From: Natronosalvus amylolyticus
Lineage (GTDB): Archaea > Halobacteriota > Halobacteria > Halobacteriales > Natrialbaceae
DNA length: 64,000 bases
Assembly: GCF_024298845.1 (NCBI RefSeq)
Contig: NZ_CP101156.1
Coordinates: 1 to 64,000 of the forward strand
Direction: 5' to 3'
The translations under genes were made by a program, and so were the position numbers. Of the stretch, positions 46,026 through 54,530 are shown in pieces. The notes beneath the pieces were generated by a model. That model did no database searches. It was not told the origin of the DNA and saw only the letters and a program-made list of their open reading frames with translations. Positions within the stretch are counted from its first letter, which is position 1. Every line of letters starts with the position of its first letter.

Positions 46026-46291
46026 GAGCACCAGCGTATGGGCACGCTTCCCGCCGACGGTTGCCAACCGACTAGCAATCCCGGCCGGACTGACCGGCGT
46101 CCAGTGAACGCTGTATGCAGATCGTTGCCACTGATTTCCGTTCATACGGCTCCTGTAACTTTTACCAGTGATTTCCATACCGGTTCGGCGATCACCGGGA
46201 AGCGGTGACCGTAAACCGTACCCGTGGGCGACGCTGTCCGACACTGGCGACGACAACAAATTCTATTACGGGTCGCGGCCGAGCACCCGGT
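46026..46291. other. Non-coding gap upstream of the TIM-barrel gene
   Basis: Together with family C copy 1 this makes a 367-bp gap. I see no gene, and no clear promoter beyond weak AT-rich patches near 46255-46268. Confidence 0.45.
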
Positions 46292-47050
46292 ATGGACGCC
46301 GATGTCGGACTCACGGTTGGTGACTCGCTCGACCGGTTGGCGGCGACCGTCGACGGCTTCGACTTTGCCGAACTCTCGATCGGCGACGGAACGTCTGCTG
46401 TAGATCTGGACGAGAATCGTCTCGGATCGATACTGTCGACCAGCGATACCGACCTCTGTGTACACCTCCCGTACAAGCAGGTCGTAGCGACGCCCAGTCC
46501 TGAGATCAACGAGGGTATCGTCGACTACATGACTCGACTGCTCGATTGGGCGGGTGGCCTCGGTGCCGACAAAGCAGTCCTCCACGGCACGCTCCGGGAT
46601 CCCCACGACACTGATCTGCGCCCCGTCTTCGCCGACCAGCTCTCGGCGATTGCCACGGCCAGCGACAACGCGGGCGTCGAACTCGTCGTCGAAAACGTCG
46701 GGCACCAGGCGCGTGGCCTCCCACTGTCGGTCCTCGGCGACCTCGCTCGCCAGACGGAAACCGCAGTCTGTTTCGACGTCGGGCACGCTTACATGGAGGA
46801 TGGTAACGATGGCGTCGACCGTTTTCTCTCCGGCTGGGGCGATCTCGTCTCGCATCTGCACGTCCACGACGTTCGCTCGAGGGGCGATACCCACCTGCCG
46901 ATCGGTGCCGGCGAGATCGATTACGGTGTCGTCGCGGACCACCTCGGAGGATTCAGCGGAACCGTGGCCGTCGAGGTGTTCACCGACGATCTCGAGCTGT
47001 TAGGCGACTCTGCTCGGCGGGCGCGGAACCACCTCGAAGCGGACTCGTGA
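46292..47050 (+). CDS. Sugar phosphate isomerase/epimerase-like TIM barrel protein
   Basis: A 252-residue AP-endonuclease-2-type barrel. Metal-site residues fit VVENVGH (Glu), CFDVGHAY (Asp, His), [18 protein letters not shown] (His, Asp, His) and VAVEVF (Glu). Such proteins isomerise or epimerise sugars, though endonuclease IV is a relative. The ATG at 46292 gives [12 protein letters not shown]. Its place in a sugar-kinase/Usp region favours a carbohydrate role. Confidence 0.82.
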   Translation: MDADVGLTVGDSLDRLAATVDGFDFAELSIGDGTSAVDLDENRLGSILSTSDTDLCVHLPYKQVVATPSPEINEGIVDYMTRLLDWAGGLGADKAVLHGTLRDPHDTDLRPVFADQLSAIATASDNAGVELVVENVGHQARGLPLSVLGDLARQTETAVCFDVGHAYMEDGNDGVDRFLSGWGDLVSHLHVHDVRSRGDTHLPIGAGEIDYGVVADHLGGFSGTVAVEVFTDDLELLGDSARRARNHLEADS

Positions 47051-47081
47051 ACCGGTGGAAGATCGGTCGGGGACGCCGCTG

Positions 47082-47674
47082 CTACCTCTTCTGAGCAACT
47101 GCGACTTCTACCGGCAGCCCCCAGGCGCTGACGACCCGTTCGGCGTCGATCTCGAATCCCGCGTCGAGGAGTGTGTCGCGGATAGAGTGGCCGGCAGTCG
47201 ACGTACGTCGGATACAACTCGTGAATCGATTCGTACAATCGGGTCATCACGCCCGCTTCTCGGCGGGACAGTGAGACGACACAGAGGCGCCCCTCAGGGA
47301 AAAGCACGCGTCGCCACTCGTTGAGGACGGCCGGAATCTCCGGTGTGTCGAACAGGTCGAGGACGAAACTCGCGAAGCACGCATCGAAGGTCCCGTCCGG
47401 GAACGGCGCGATCGACGCGTCACTCTCGACGACGATGCCAGCGTCCAGATCGGCGGTCGCGAGATTCGTCGACACATCCCTCTCGAGAGATCGATGCCGA
47501 CGGCGAGGCCGTCCGTCCCGACCGCTCGGCTGAGTGCAACGAGTGCGGTTCCGGTGCCGCAACCGATATCGACGACTCGTCGCCGACGCCCGTCTCGGAT
47601 CCCCAATCACCTCCGGCCGCCGACCGGTGGTCCGCACCATTGTCGGCCGCAGAGGAGTCACTCGACTCGCTCAC
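47082..47674 (-). pseudogene. SAM-dependent methyltransferase pseudogene (multiple frameshifts)
   Basis: Pieces of one class I methyltransferase are spread over three frames. They are a GTG start (47674) overlapping the DUF2267 stop, motif [21 protein letters not shown] in a second frame (about 47505-47575), then [20 protein letters not shown] to [20 protein letters not shown] in a third (about 47190-47440). The C-terminus [20 protein letters not shown] ending at the TAG at 47082 needs a further frame change. At least two, probably three, indels are needed to restore it. It was probably cotranscribed with the DUF2267 gene. Confidence 0.78.
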
Positions 47675-48066
47675 TGGTGAACCGCGTCAACCTGCGCGAA
47701 GAGCTTCTCGTAGTCCTCGGGGAGGCCGTCGCGGACCTTCGTGACGTTTCCGGGCGGGACGACATCTGCGACGACGGCTAGGACCTGCTGGGCGTGGTAG
47801 TTCGCGTCTGAACGGTCGACACTTTCGCCCTCCCGTTCGCTGACTCGGTCGAGAAACTCCTGGTAATCGAACCGCTGGCCGTGCTCGGCCTCGGTCAGGT
47901 ACCGATCGATCTCCATCGAAAGCGGGCTGGCGAGATCAGTCGCTTCACCTTCGTGGAGTCGCTCGCCGAGCGTCGTCAGAACCGCCCTGGTCGCCCGAAC
48001 CGCGGGCCCCATTTCCGCGAACTCGAGTCTGTGCTGTACCTGTCCGACGAACTCCTTGTATTTCAT
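47671..48066 (-). CDS. DUF2267 domain protein
   Basis: A 131-residue acidic helical protein starting MKYKEFVGQVQHRLEF, with RATRAVLTTLGERLHEGEATD and LPEDYEKLFAQV, matching the two helical repeats of the DUF2267 family. Members often neighbour Usp, CBS and stress genes; the molecular function is unknown. Its stop overlaps the GTG start of the decayed methyltransferase. Confidence 0.85.
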   Translation of the reverse strand: MKYKEFVGQVQHRLEFAEMGPAVRATRAVLTTLGERLHEGEATDLASPLSMEIDRYLTEAEHGQRFDYQEFLDRVSEREGESVDRSDANYHAQQVLAVVADVVPPGNVTKVRDGLPEDYEKLFAQVDAVHQ

Positions 48067-48196
48067 TGGAATCTCCAGGCGGACGATCGATACGATCCGC
48101 CACTAGGCCCTTCTCCACGCAGCAAAAAGTAGGACGGGGATGGCTCCCATCGGCCGGGACTGCGCGGGCCCCCTTTCCGCCACTCTCCTATACTCA

Positions 48197-48222
48197 CTAG
48201 TACCCTCCCAAACGTCGACCAC
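48197..48222. repeat. Family B element fragment
   Basis: ACTAGTACCCTCCCAAACG followed by TCGAC matches one end of the B elements. It is joined directly to a truncated usp sequence, so it marks an old insertion or deletion breakpoint. Confidence 0.65.
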
Positions 48223-48383
48223 GTGTCGTCTGCATACTGGAGGATCGTTCGTGCCGGCTCACCGGGGACGAGTTCGGTTTCGGTTGTGACTTCGTCGGTT
48301 AGTTCTTCCAGTGTCGATTCGATGGCCCGTTCGCTTTCCTCGCGTTCGTTCTTGCCCTCGTCTTCGACCTGTGTACCCTGCAC
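48220..48383 (-). pseudogene. Universal stress protein fragment
   Basis: Encodes the middle of a Usp domain: a helical ESTLEELTDEVTTETELV then PGEPARTILQYADD, typical of the strand and helix before the G-2x-G motif. The N-terminal DGS part and the C-terminal ATP motif are both missing. The frame runs on into family B fragment sequence and a non-homologous tail to 48063. Confidence 0.65.
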
Positions 48384-48487
48384 ACGCTTACCACCGACTG
48401 TATCCCCTTCAGCAGCCAGCTACAAACCGTCACAGCGGACCGGAACTGAACGTAATAACGCTCCAGAACGTACAACCAACCGTCGAG

Positions 48488-49363
48488 ATGAGCAAGAACA
48501 CCGCGGATGCAGACGACACGCTACTGGTCCCGATCGCGAATCCCGAGACGGCAGATCGACAGCTCGATACCGCGATCGACATCGCGGCCGATCGGTCATG
48601 CCGAATTCTCGTCATCTTCGTCCTCGAAGTTCCGCCACAACTGTCGCTCGTCGACGGCCGGCGGTACCTGCTCGAGGACGAACAGGAGGAACTCCTCGCC
48701 GACGCCGTAGAGCGTGTGGAATCTCGCGGAATCCCCGCCGACCAGCGGATTCGAATGGCTCGTGGCGTCGCAACAGGGATCGTCGGGGCCATCGACAAGC
48801 ACGATGTCGACACGATTCTGCTAGGATGGCGTGGTCGGCCGCCACGTCAGGACGTTATCCTCGGAAGTCACGTCGACAAGATTCTCAGTGACGCCTCCTG
48901 CGACGTGCTCGTTCAGCGAATCAAGACGCCACGACCCGAGAACGTCGACTCGGTCTTGGTCCCGGTAGCCGGCGGCCCACACGACGCGTTCGCCGCGGAG
49001 ACGGCCGCCTCGATCGCGCGGAATAACGACGCTTCGGTCACCCTGCTCCACGTGCTCGAATCGGCGGAGCCGGAACTGTCGCGGGGCGAGGCGGCGGCGC
49101 TGCTCGACGAAAGGGCCGACAGCTTCGAGGAAGTCCGATCCGTCGATCGCGCCGTGATCGAGGACGACGACGTGGGGGGCACAATCACCGACTGGACGAC
49201 CGAACACGAGGTCACGGTGCTGGGTGTCTCGCGCGGCGGGCTGCTCCGGCGAGCACTACTCGGGACGATCTCGGAAAGCGTCGGTAGACACGCCGCCGGG
49301 ACGGTAATCCTGGCGAAGCGCCACGATCCTGTACCGTCGCGTCTGCGGCGACTGTTCCCCTGA
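48488..49363 (+). CDS. Tandem universal stress protein (two Usp domains)
   Basis: 291 residues, two Usp domains. Domain 1 (about 10-150) has TLLVPIANPETADRQLD and GWRGRPPRQDVILGS, a complete G-2x-G-9x-G motif. Domain 2 (about 155-285) has SVLVPVAGGPHDAFAAE and GVSRGGLLRRALLGT, where Arg replaces the second Gly, so nucleotide binding there may be lost. This form resembles the Usp pairs fused to or encoded beside transporters. Start ATG at 48488. Confidence 0.88.
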   Translation: MSKNTADADDTLLVPIANPETADRQLDTAIDIAADRSCRILVIFVLEVPPQLSLVDGRRYLLEDEQEELLADAVERVESRGIPADQRIRMARGVATGIVGAIDKHDVDTILLGWRGRPPRQDVILGSHVDKILSDASCDVLVQRIKTPRPENVDSVLVPVAGGPHDAFAAETAASIARNNDASVTLLHVLESAEPELSRGEAAALLDERADSFEEVRSVDRAVIEDDDVGGTITDWTTEHEVTVLGVSRGGLLRRALLGTISESVGRHAAGTVILAKRHDPVPSRLRRLFP

Positions 49364-49441
49364 CGAGGTCGACCATCCCGAACCACGAGAGTACGCACCC
49401 GCTCACGGCGGTTTTTGAACCTCCTCGCCGTAGTGATTTCA

Positions 49442-50839
49442 ATGCTCCTGGAACCCGCAGGCCCCATCGAGTACACTGTGTCGGTCGTCGGGGCGGTCCC
49501 GGTCGGGTGGACCGCAACCGTGGCCACTGTCTGGCCGTCGATCCCCGTGCCGGAACTACCGCTGTGGTTACTCACGGCCGGTGGCGTGCTGGCGATTGCG
49601 CTCCTGATGGCGATCTCAGGGTTCTTTTCATCGTCAGAGATCGCAATGTTCGCGCTGCCAAAACACCGTCTGGACGCCCTCGTCGAGAGCGAGGCGACGA
49701 ACGCGACCGTTGTCGAGGAACTCCGTGGCGATCCACACCGACTCCTCGTCACTATCTTGGTGGGGAACAACGTCGCGAACGTCGCCATGTCGAGCGTCGC
49801 GACCGCCCTTCTCGGGTTCTACGTTTCAGGGATACAGGCAGTCCTGCTGACGACGATTGGAATCACGTCGCTCGTCTTACTATTCAGCGAGAGCGCGCCA
49901 AAGTCTTACGCCATCGAGAACACGGAGTCGTGGGCGCTCCGGGTCGCCCGTCCGATACGCTTCTCGGAGTATCTGCTGTATCCATTCGTCGTCGTCTTCG
50001 ACAAACTGACCCGGGCAGTCAACGGCCTCGTCGGTGCCGAGACGGCGATCGAATCCGCCTATATCACGCGGAGCGAACTGCAGGAACTCATCGTAGCGGG
50101 CGAGCGCGCCGGCGCGATCGAAACCGACGAGCGCGATCGATTGCGCCGAACGTTCCGGTTCGACGAGACCCCGGCAAGCGAGATCATGGTACCGCGGCCA
50201 GACATTGTGGCTGTCCCAGCGTCGGCGTCGCTCGAGGACGCGCTCCAGATCAGCGTCTACAGCGAATTTACCCACCTCCCGGTGTACGAGGGAAGTCTCG
50301 ACACCGTGATCGGAACCGTTCACGTCTGCGACCTGCTCCGGGAGCGCGATTACGGCGAGCGCGGATCTGACGAGGTCGACCTGTGGGACGTCATGCGGCC
50401 GACGGTACACGTCCCCGAGAGCATGCCAGCTGACGACGTGATCGCGGAACTGCAGCGTGCCCAGGTCCACCTCGGCGTCGTCATCGACGAGTACGGCACG
50501 ACCGAAGGGATCGTCACCACGGAGGACCCGACCGAGGTGATCGTCGGGGAGATTCTCCAGCCCCGCGAGTCGGTCCCGATTCGGATCGTCGACGACCGAG
50601 CCGCGATCGTCCGCGGCGACGTGGCCGTGACGGCAGCCAACGAGGCGATGGAAATCGACCTCCCGACGCCACCGAGATCCGACACCGTGGCCGGCCTCGT
50701 ACTCCATCGGGTGGGTCGACTCCCCGAGGAAGGCGAGCGCATCGCCGTCGGCGACGTCGCTATCGTCGTCGAATCCGTCGCCGACACGCGGATCGAGGAG
50801 GTCCGGATCGTCCGGCCGCAGACGAAGACGTCCTCCTGA
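49442..50839 (+). CDS. CorC/HlyC-type CNNM membrane protein (DUF21-CBS-CorC)
   Basis: A 465-residue ion-transport-related protein. The DUF21 domain comes first (about residues 35-210; three to four membrane segments, with SGFFSSSEIAMFALPKHRL and the NNVANVAMSS loop), then a CBS pair (about 230-365; IMVPRPDIVAVP and VMRPTVHVPESMP), then a CorC/HlyC domain (about 375-460). Relatives affect Mg2+ or Co2+ transport. The ATG at 49442 is preferred over a TTG at 49415. Confidence 0.9.
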   Translation: MLLEPAGPIEYTVSVVGAVPVGWTATVATVWPSIPVPELPLWLLTAGGVLAIALLMAISGFFSSSEIAMFALPKHRLDALVESEATNATVVEELRGDPHRLLVTILVGNNVANVAMSSVATALLGFYVSGIQAVLLTTIGITSLVLLFSESAPKSYAIENTESWALRVARPIRFSEYLLYPFVVVFDKLTRAVNGLVGAETAIESAYITRSELQELIVAGERAGAIETDERDRLRRTFRFDETPASEIMVPRPDIVAVPASASLEDALQISVYSEFTHLPVYEGSLDTVIGTVHVCDLLRERDYGERGSDEVDLWDVMRPTVHVPESMPADDVIAELQRAQVHLGVVIDEYGTTEGIVTTEDPTEVIVGEILQPRESVPIRIVDDRAAIVRGDVAVTAANEAMEIDLPTPPRSDTVAGLVLHRVGRLPEEGERIAVGDVAIVVESVADTRIEEVRIVRPQTKTSS

Positions 50840-50935
50840 TCGCCACCTTCGACACCGTCAGGGGTACAAGGGTCGAACGCGACGGCGAGGTGCGGCCCAC
50901 GATGAAACGCTCGAGGGGAAAGGTGACCTGCCCCG

Positions 50936-51410
50936 GTGCGAAGAGCGTACAGCGGCCACGTCCTCGGTCTGCCGAGCGAGGGGCTCCCCGGGACCGAGCA
51001 ATCGGTCACGATCGTCGAGGACGTGGTCGGACGTCCGACCTCCCGGACCTCGACGGGATCAGGAGGTCGCTCGGACGGAACGCCGGAAACTCCCCGTGGA
51101 GCACCGCCGACCCGATTACCCCGAGCCGGAAAGAAACGCTGAGCGAGGACGCCGACGCCGCCAGCTTCCTCGTGTACAAAGTCGATACGGTGTACAACTG
51201 GGAGAGTGTCCTTCTCTCGGGCACGATCGACGCCATCCCCGATCGGAGTGGGGCGACCTCGAGGCCTCTCAGAACCGTGCCTTGCGACCGAGCCTGTTCG
51301 AGGAGGCCTCCCTCTCCGGGTCGGTCAAGATCTACGAGTTTCGGATCGACGACCGAACCGGGATCAAACACCAGGGGCTCCCGCCCGCGCTTCAATCGGG
51401 CGGTGCATAG
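50936..51410 (+). pseudogene. Pyridoxamine 5'-phosphate oxidase family pseudogene
   Basis: Three frames hold parts of one split-barrel flavin-binding protein: YSGHVLGLPSEGLPG (frame at 50936), then LSEDADAASFLVYKVDTVYN continuing ESVLLSGTIDAIPD (about 51138-51242), then EWGDLEASQNRALRPSLF to FRIDDRTGIKHQGLPPALQ and TAG at 51408-51410. A one-base deletion near 51242-51250 explains the last frame change. The barrel middle is lost. The gene ends just before the TnpB element. Confidence 0.75.
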
Positions 51411-51427
51411 CACCGAACGATGTCAAC

Positions 51428-51600
51428 AACCCCGACCGCAAGGGTCGGGGCTTGTCAGTGAACTCCCGCTCTGCCGCTAGACAGCGGAGGCGTTGAAATC
51501 GCCGTTCGCATTCACCGTTCCTGACTTCAGGGCCAGTTGACTGGTAGCCCGTCCAGACCCAGACTTGAGCCAGTTCTGGACAAGACGCCACGCCACGTTC
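51428..51600 (-). ncRNA. Candidate omega RNA (guide RNA scaffold) of TnpB
   Basis: In the superfamily the guide RNA covers the 3' end of tnpB and the right-end hairpins, with the guide just outside the element. The region overlapping the last codons of tnpB and the two hairpins (51474-51487 and 51430-51450) fits. The guide would read leftwards from about 51428. This is inferred from position and structure only. Confidence 0.45.
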
Positions 51601-52697
51601 CGCGCAGCGTTGTAATCCGCGTGCAGTTCCTTCCCACACTTCAGACACTCGAACTCATCACCATCACGATTATCCTCGTGAGTAAACCCACACTCACCGT
51701 GACTGCACCGCTGAGACGTGTACTGTGGAGCGACGGTATCGACCTCGATACCGTGTGCTTCGGCCTTGTACTCGACTTGCCGTTTGATTTCCCTGAACGC
51801 CCACTGCTGGAACTTAGACGCGTTCGAGATGCGAGTCCAAATCCACGTCAACCGCTCGAACGCGATATGCGTACAGTCGTTCTCAAGGGCTTCTCGGACG
51901 ATACCGTTCGACACGGCGTGCAAGCGGTGGCAGCTCCACTCGGCAAACCTATCACCGATTGACTGGATAGTGAGGTGCGCCGAGCGCGTCCCCGTCTGTT
52001 GCAAGTGTCCACGACGACGTTCGTACTCGTCGCGCTTGTGATTCAATTCTTCCGCGTTGCCGAGGAACGCTCCAGTGCTGGTGACGGCGAGGTAGCCGTC
52101 CACGTTGAGGTCTACGCCGAGAACCACCCCGTTCTCGGTCTGCTCATCAGTAATAGATTCAACGTCTTTCTCAACGGCAACGTGGAGGTAGTACTCACCG
52201 TTACGCTTGTGGAGCGTAGCTTCTCGTTTCTCCCATACATCCTCGTTCCAGTACTCTTCAAACGGCGTTCCTTCATTGTCGTGTGGAAGGACGTACTCGG
52301 CGGTCACGCGCTCACCAGTGGTGGCGAGCGTCACGTGGTCGTCGTTGTACGTGATGGTGCGTCCGTTGTACACGATAACGCTTCCTCGGAACTCTGGCTT
52401 GCTCGTCTGTTTGTCGTCATCGAGCAAGTCCTTACAATTGCCGAGAGCGGTCGCAGCGAGGTTTCTCGCTGATTGAACGAGGCTGGATTGGAGGGTGGTT
52501 TGTTCGCGGACTTCGGTGTACGTGGCGTCGTGGAGTTTGTTTTTGGCTTTGACGAGGTGGTCAGGGTCGTCGCTCCACCCGTAGTCTGCGACGTGTTGGG
52601 CGGCTTGACGGAACTCTTCGAAGGTCTGGTCAACAGCCGAGTGTCCTGACTCGGGGATGTTGAGTTTGACTCGGATATTCCTGACTACCTCTGCCAT
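51477..52697 (-). CDS. tnpB: RNA-guided endonuclease TnpB
   Basis: A 406-residue RuvC-like nuclease. The catalytic acids are present at Asp196 (LGVDLNVDG), Glu281 (IAFERLTW) and Asp361 (ADYNAARN), at nearly the same positions as in the ISDra2 TnpB. The zinc ribbon has Cys331, Cys336, Cys351 and Cys354. The N-terminal HTH/WED part begins MAEVVRNIRVKLNIPESGHS. It looks full-length and probably active. No TnpA transposase is encoded, so movement would need one in trans. Confidence 0.93.
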   Translation of the reverse strand: MAEVVRNIRVKLNIPESGHSAVDQTFEEFRQAAQHVADYGWSDDPDHLVKAKNKLHDATYTEVREQTTLQSSLVQSARNLAATALGNCKDLLDDDKQTSKPEFRGSVIVYNGRTITYNDDHVTLATTGERVTAEYVLPHDNEGTPFEEYWNEDVWEKREATLHKRNGEYYLHVAVEKDVESITDEQTENGVVLGVDLNVDGYLAVTSTGAFLGNAEELNHKRDEYERRRGHLQQTGTRSAHLTIQSIGDRFAEWSCHRLHAVSNGIVREALENDCTHIAFERLTWIWTRISNASKFQQWAFREIKRQVEYKAEAHGIEVDTVAPQYTSQRCSHGECGFTHEDNRDGDEFECLKCGKELHADYNAARNVAWRLVQNWLKSGSGRATSQLALKSGTVNANGDFNASAV

Positions 52698-52846
52698 ACT
52701 TCATTAAACGACTAATACTATTTAATATTAATGATGGCAACGTAGGGCGTTAGTCGTGCTGTGAAGCGTGGTTGTATTCCCAAGTGTCGGCTTCCTCCCC
52801 GAGGTCAAGCCTCGGGGTATCCGCCTCGACCGCCGATGAACGTCGT

Positions 52847-52928
52847 ATAGTAGCCTTTGGAACGATTTACACACCTATCACGACGGCGTTTTGCGATAGG
52901 GTGTGCAATGATTTTCAATGGCTACTAT
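52847..52928. repeat. Family A palindromic element, copy 2 (82 bp)
   Basis: Same 82-bp length as copy 1. Terminal ATAGTAGCC (52847-52855) pairs with GGCTACTAT (52920-52928). The inner arms CACACCTATC / GATAGGGTGTG pair with sequence changes on both sides relative to copy 1, so the fold is kept while the sequence drifts. Confidence 0.78.
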
Positions 52929-53007
52929 AACTCGCGTCTGTGGCAGAGAACCGTTTCGGCGACGCTCCCGCGACTGGAATCGGTTCACGGGCCGTAGTCA
53001 GACAAGT

Positions 53008-53014
53008 TTTATAT
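53008..53014 (+). promoter_or_regulatory. TATA box of the usp gene at 53040
   Basis: TTTATAT lies 26-32 nt before the ATG, the expected place for a leaderless transcript. Confidence 0.55.
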
Positions 53015-53039
53015 CCGGCTGTCGCTCGTCCTACGACGT

Positions 53040-53477
53040 ATGAGTGAACGCGTCCTGGTCCCCTACGACGGAAGCGATCACGCCGAAGCCGCACTTCGAT
53101 TTGCGTTCGAGACGCACCCCGACGCGACAATCGTGGTCTTTCACGTCGTCGAACCGTTCGCCGAACACACCGACGCCGGCGTCGAGAACGTCCGCCGGTG
53201 GCAGGATACCGCCCGCGAGTACGCGGAAACGGCCTTCGAAGAGGCGGCGGCCGTCGCCGCCGAGTACGATCGATCCGTCGAGACTGACTGGGAGTACGGC
53301 CGCCCGCAACACGTGATCGTGCGGTACGTCACCGATCACGACGTCGATCAGGTCGTGATGGGCAGTCGCGGCCGTAACGGACTCGATCGACTCCTCCTCG
53401 GTAGCATCGCGGAGACCGTCGTTCGACGAGTGCCGGTCCCCGTCACCGTCGTCGGGGACGAGGAATTGGACGAGTAG
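53040..53477 (+). CDS. Universal stress protein, UspA family
   Basis: A 145-residue single Usp domain: RVLVPYDGSDHAEAALRFA start and ATP motif GSRGRNGLDRLLLGS, then VPVTVVGDEELDE. A leaderless-type TATA box precedes it. Part of the dense Usp cluster. Confidence 0.93.
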   Translation: MSERVLVPYDGSDHAEAALRFAFETHPDATIVVFHVVEPFAEHTDAGVENVRRWQDTAREYAETAFEEAAAVAAEYDRSVETDWEYGRPQHVIVRYVTDHDVDQVVMGSRGRNGLDRLLLGSIAETVVRRVPVPVTVVGDEELDE

Positions 53478-53803
53478 CCGACCCGAACGAGATGGTCATC
53501 CCGGTCGCGGAGATCGCGCCCGATCGACTCGAATCGTACGCCGTGAGTCCCGACGCGGCCCGCGACGCGCTCGAGGGCGCCGATAGCACACTCCGGATTG
53601 CCAGGAGCGCCGATCTCCCGTTCTGAGAGTGCCTCCGCGAGTGGCTCTCAGGTCATTCCCCTGCCGGTGAATCGATAAACTGTCCCCATTGTTTTCTGGG
53701 CAACGAACGTGACGGGATACGTGATACGCATGGTGGTGCCGTCGGGCTCGATGGTCCGAATCACCCCCACCGAATAAAGAGCGTCGGCGGTGTCGGAGCG
53801 AAC
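53478..53803. other. Gap with possible small ORFs or gene debris
   Basis: A 44-codon frame from the ATG at 53492 to TGA at 53626 has good codon choice (MVIPVAEIAPDRLESYAVS onwards) but no recognised family. A minus-strand frame ending at 53648 contains TADALYSVGVIRTIEPDG and may be a fragment of another gene. Neither is strong enough to call as a gene. Confidence 0.35.
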
Positions 53804-54445
53804 ATGGCACACCACTCGGAGTCGCTCGTGTCCATTCCGGTCGACGACGTCGAACTCGAGGGCATGCTCGAACTCCCGGCCGAGGCACCCGGTGTGGTCG
53901 TCTTCGCCCACGGGAGCGGATCCAGTCGGAAGAGCCCGCGCAATAACTTCGTCGCGGAAACCATTCGGGATCGGGGCCTCGGGACCCTTCTGTTCGACTT
54001 GCTCACCGAGGAGGAGGATCAGTACCGTGAGAACAGATTCGACATCCCGCTGTTAACCGATCGACTCGCCGCGGTCACCGAGTGGCTGTGGGCGCGCGAG
54101 GACGTCCCCGACGTGAACACCGGGTACTTCGGCTCCAGCACCGGCGCCGCGTCGGCGCTCCGGGCCGCGTCGCACCTGAAGGACGACGTCGACGCCGTCG
54201 TCTCACGCGGCGGCCGCGTGGACATGGCCACTGAAGTGCTCGACGAGGTCCGGGCGCCTACCCTGTTCGTCGTCGGTGGGAACGACACCCAGGTACTCGA
54301 GCTCAATCGCGAAGCCCTCGACCAACTCACCTGCGAGCGGGACCTGCACGTCGTCGAGGGGGCCGGACACCTCTTCGAGGGCGAGGGTGAACTCGAGGAA
54401 GTCGCCGACGTGGCGGCCGACTGGTTCGCTCAGAACCTGACGTAG
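53804..54445 (+). CDS. Alpha/beta hydrolase, dienelactone hydrolase-like
   Basis: A 213-residue hydrolase with a full triad: Ser112 in GSSTG, Asp161 in VGGNDTQ, His189 in GAGHLF, plus the oxyanion-side FAHGSGSSRKS. This type is often fused to a phosphoribosyltransferase in bacteria; here it stands alone. The substrate is unknown. It is flanked by usp genes. Confidence 0.88.
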   Translation: MAHHSESLVSIPVDDVELEGMLELPAEAPGVVVFAHGSGSSRKSPRNNFVAETIRDRGLGTLLFDLLTEEEDQYRENRFDIPLLTDRLAAVTEWLWAREDVPDVNTGYFGSSTGAASALRAASHLKDDVDAVVSRGGRVDMATEVLDEVRAPTLFVVGGNDTQVLELNREALDQLTCERDLHVVEGAGHLFEGEGELEEVADVAADWFAQNLT

Positions 54446-54530
54446 GGGCGACGTTGCCTTCACAGCGCTCCCGATCCCGGTCGGGGCGATCGACGGGAAC
54501 CACAGCTGTCCCGCCGGCGAGCGCCAGTGG

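Larger units (their letters stand above)
51427..52820 (-). mobile_element. IS1341-type (IS200/IS605 superfamily) element, TnpB only
   Basis: Contains tnpB and no tnpA. The right end (downstream of tnpB) has the hairpin CCCCGACC-gcaag-GGTCGGGG (51430-51450) and a smaller one CCGCT/AGCGG (51474-51487). The left end has CCCCGAGG-tcaag-CCTCGGGG (52797-52817). Hairpins at both ends are the rule in this superfamily. Exact end points are not certain. It sits between a decayed gene and a family A element. Confidence 0.8.
52698..53039. other. Region between tnpB and the next usp gene
   Basis: 342 bp comprising the left end of the IS element (with an AT-rich tnpB promoter near 52700-52735, ATACTATTTAATATTAATG), the LE hairpin, family A copy 2, and the promoter of the usp gene at 53040. 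No gene. Confidence 0.6.

Noticed and set aside
50890-51480. A 196-codon open frame as an intact gene
   Set aside because: Only its middle matches the flavin-binding family; the rest is out of frame with homologous pieces, so the locus is a pseudogene.
53648-53911. An 87-codon minus-strand frame next to the hydrolase gene
   Set aside because: Its upstream half is antisense to the hydrolase; the rest might be gene debris but nothing identifies it.
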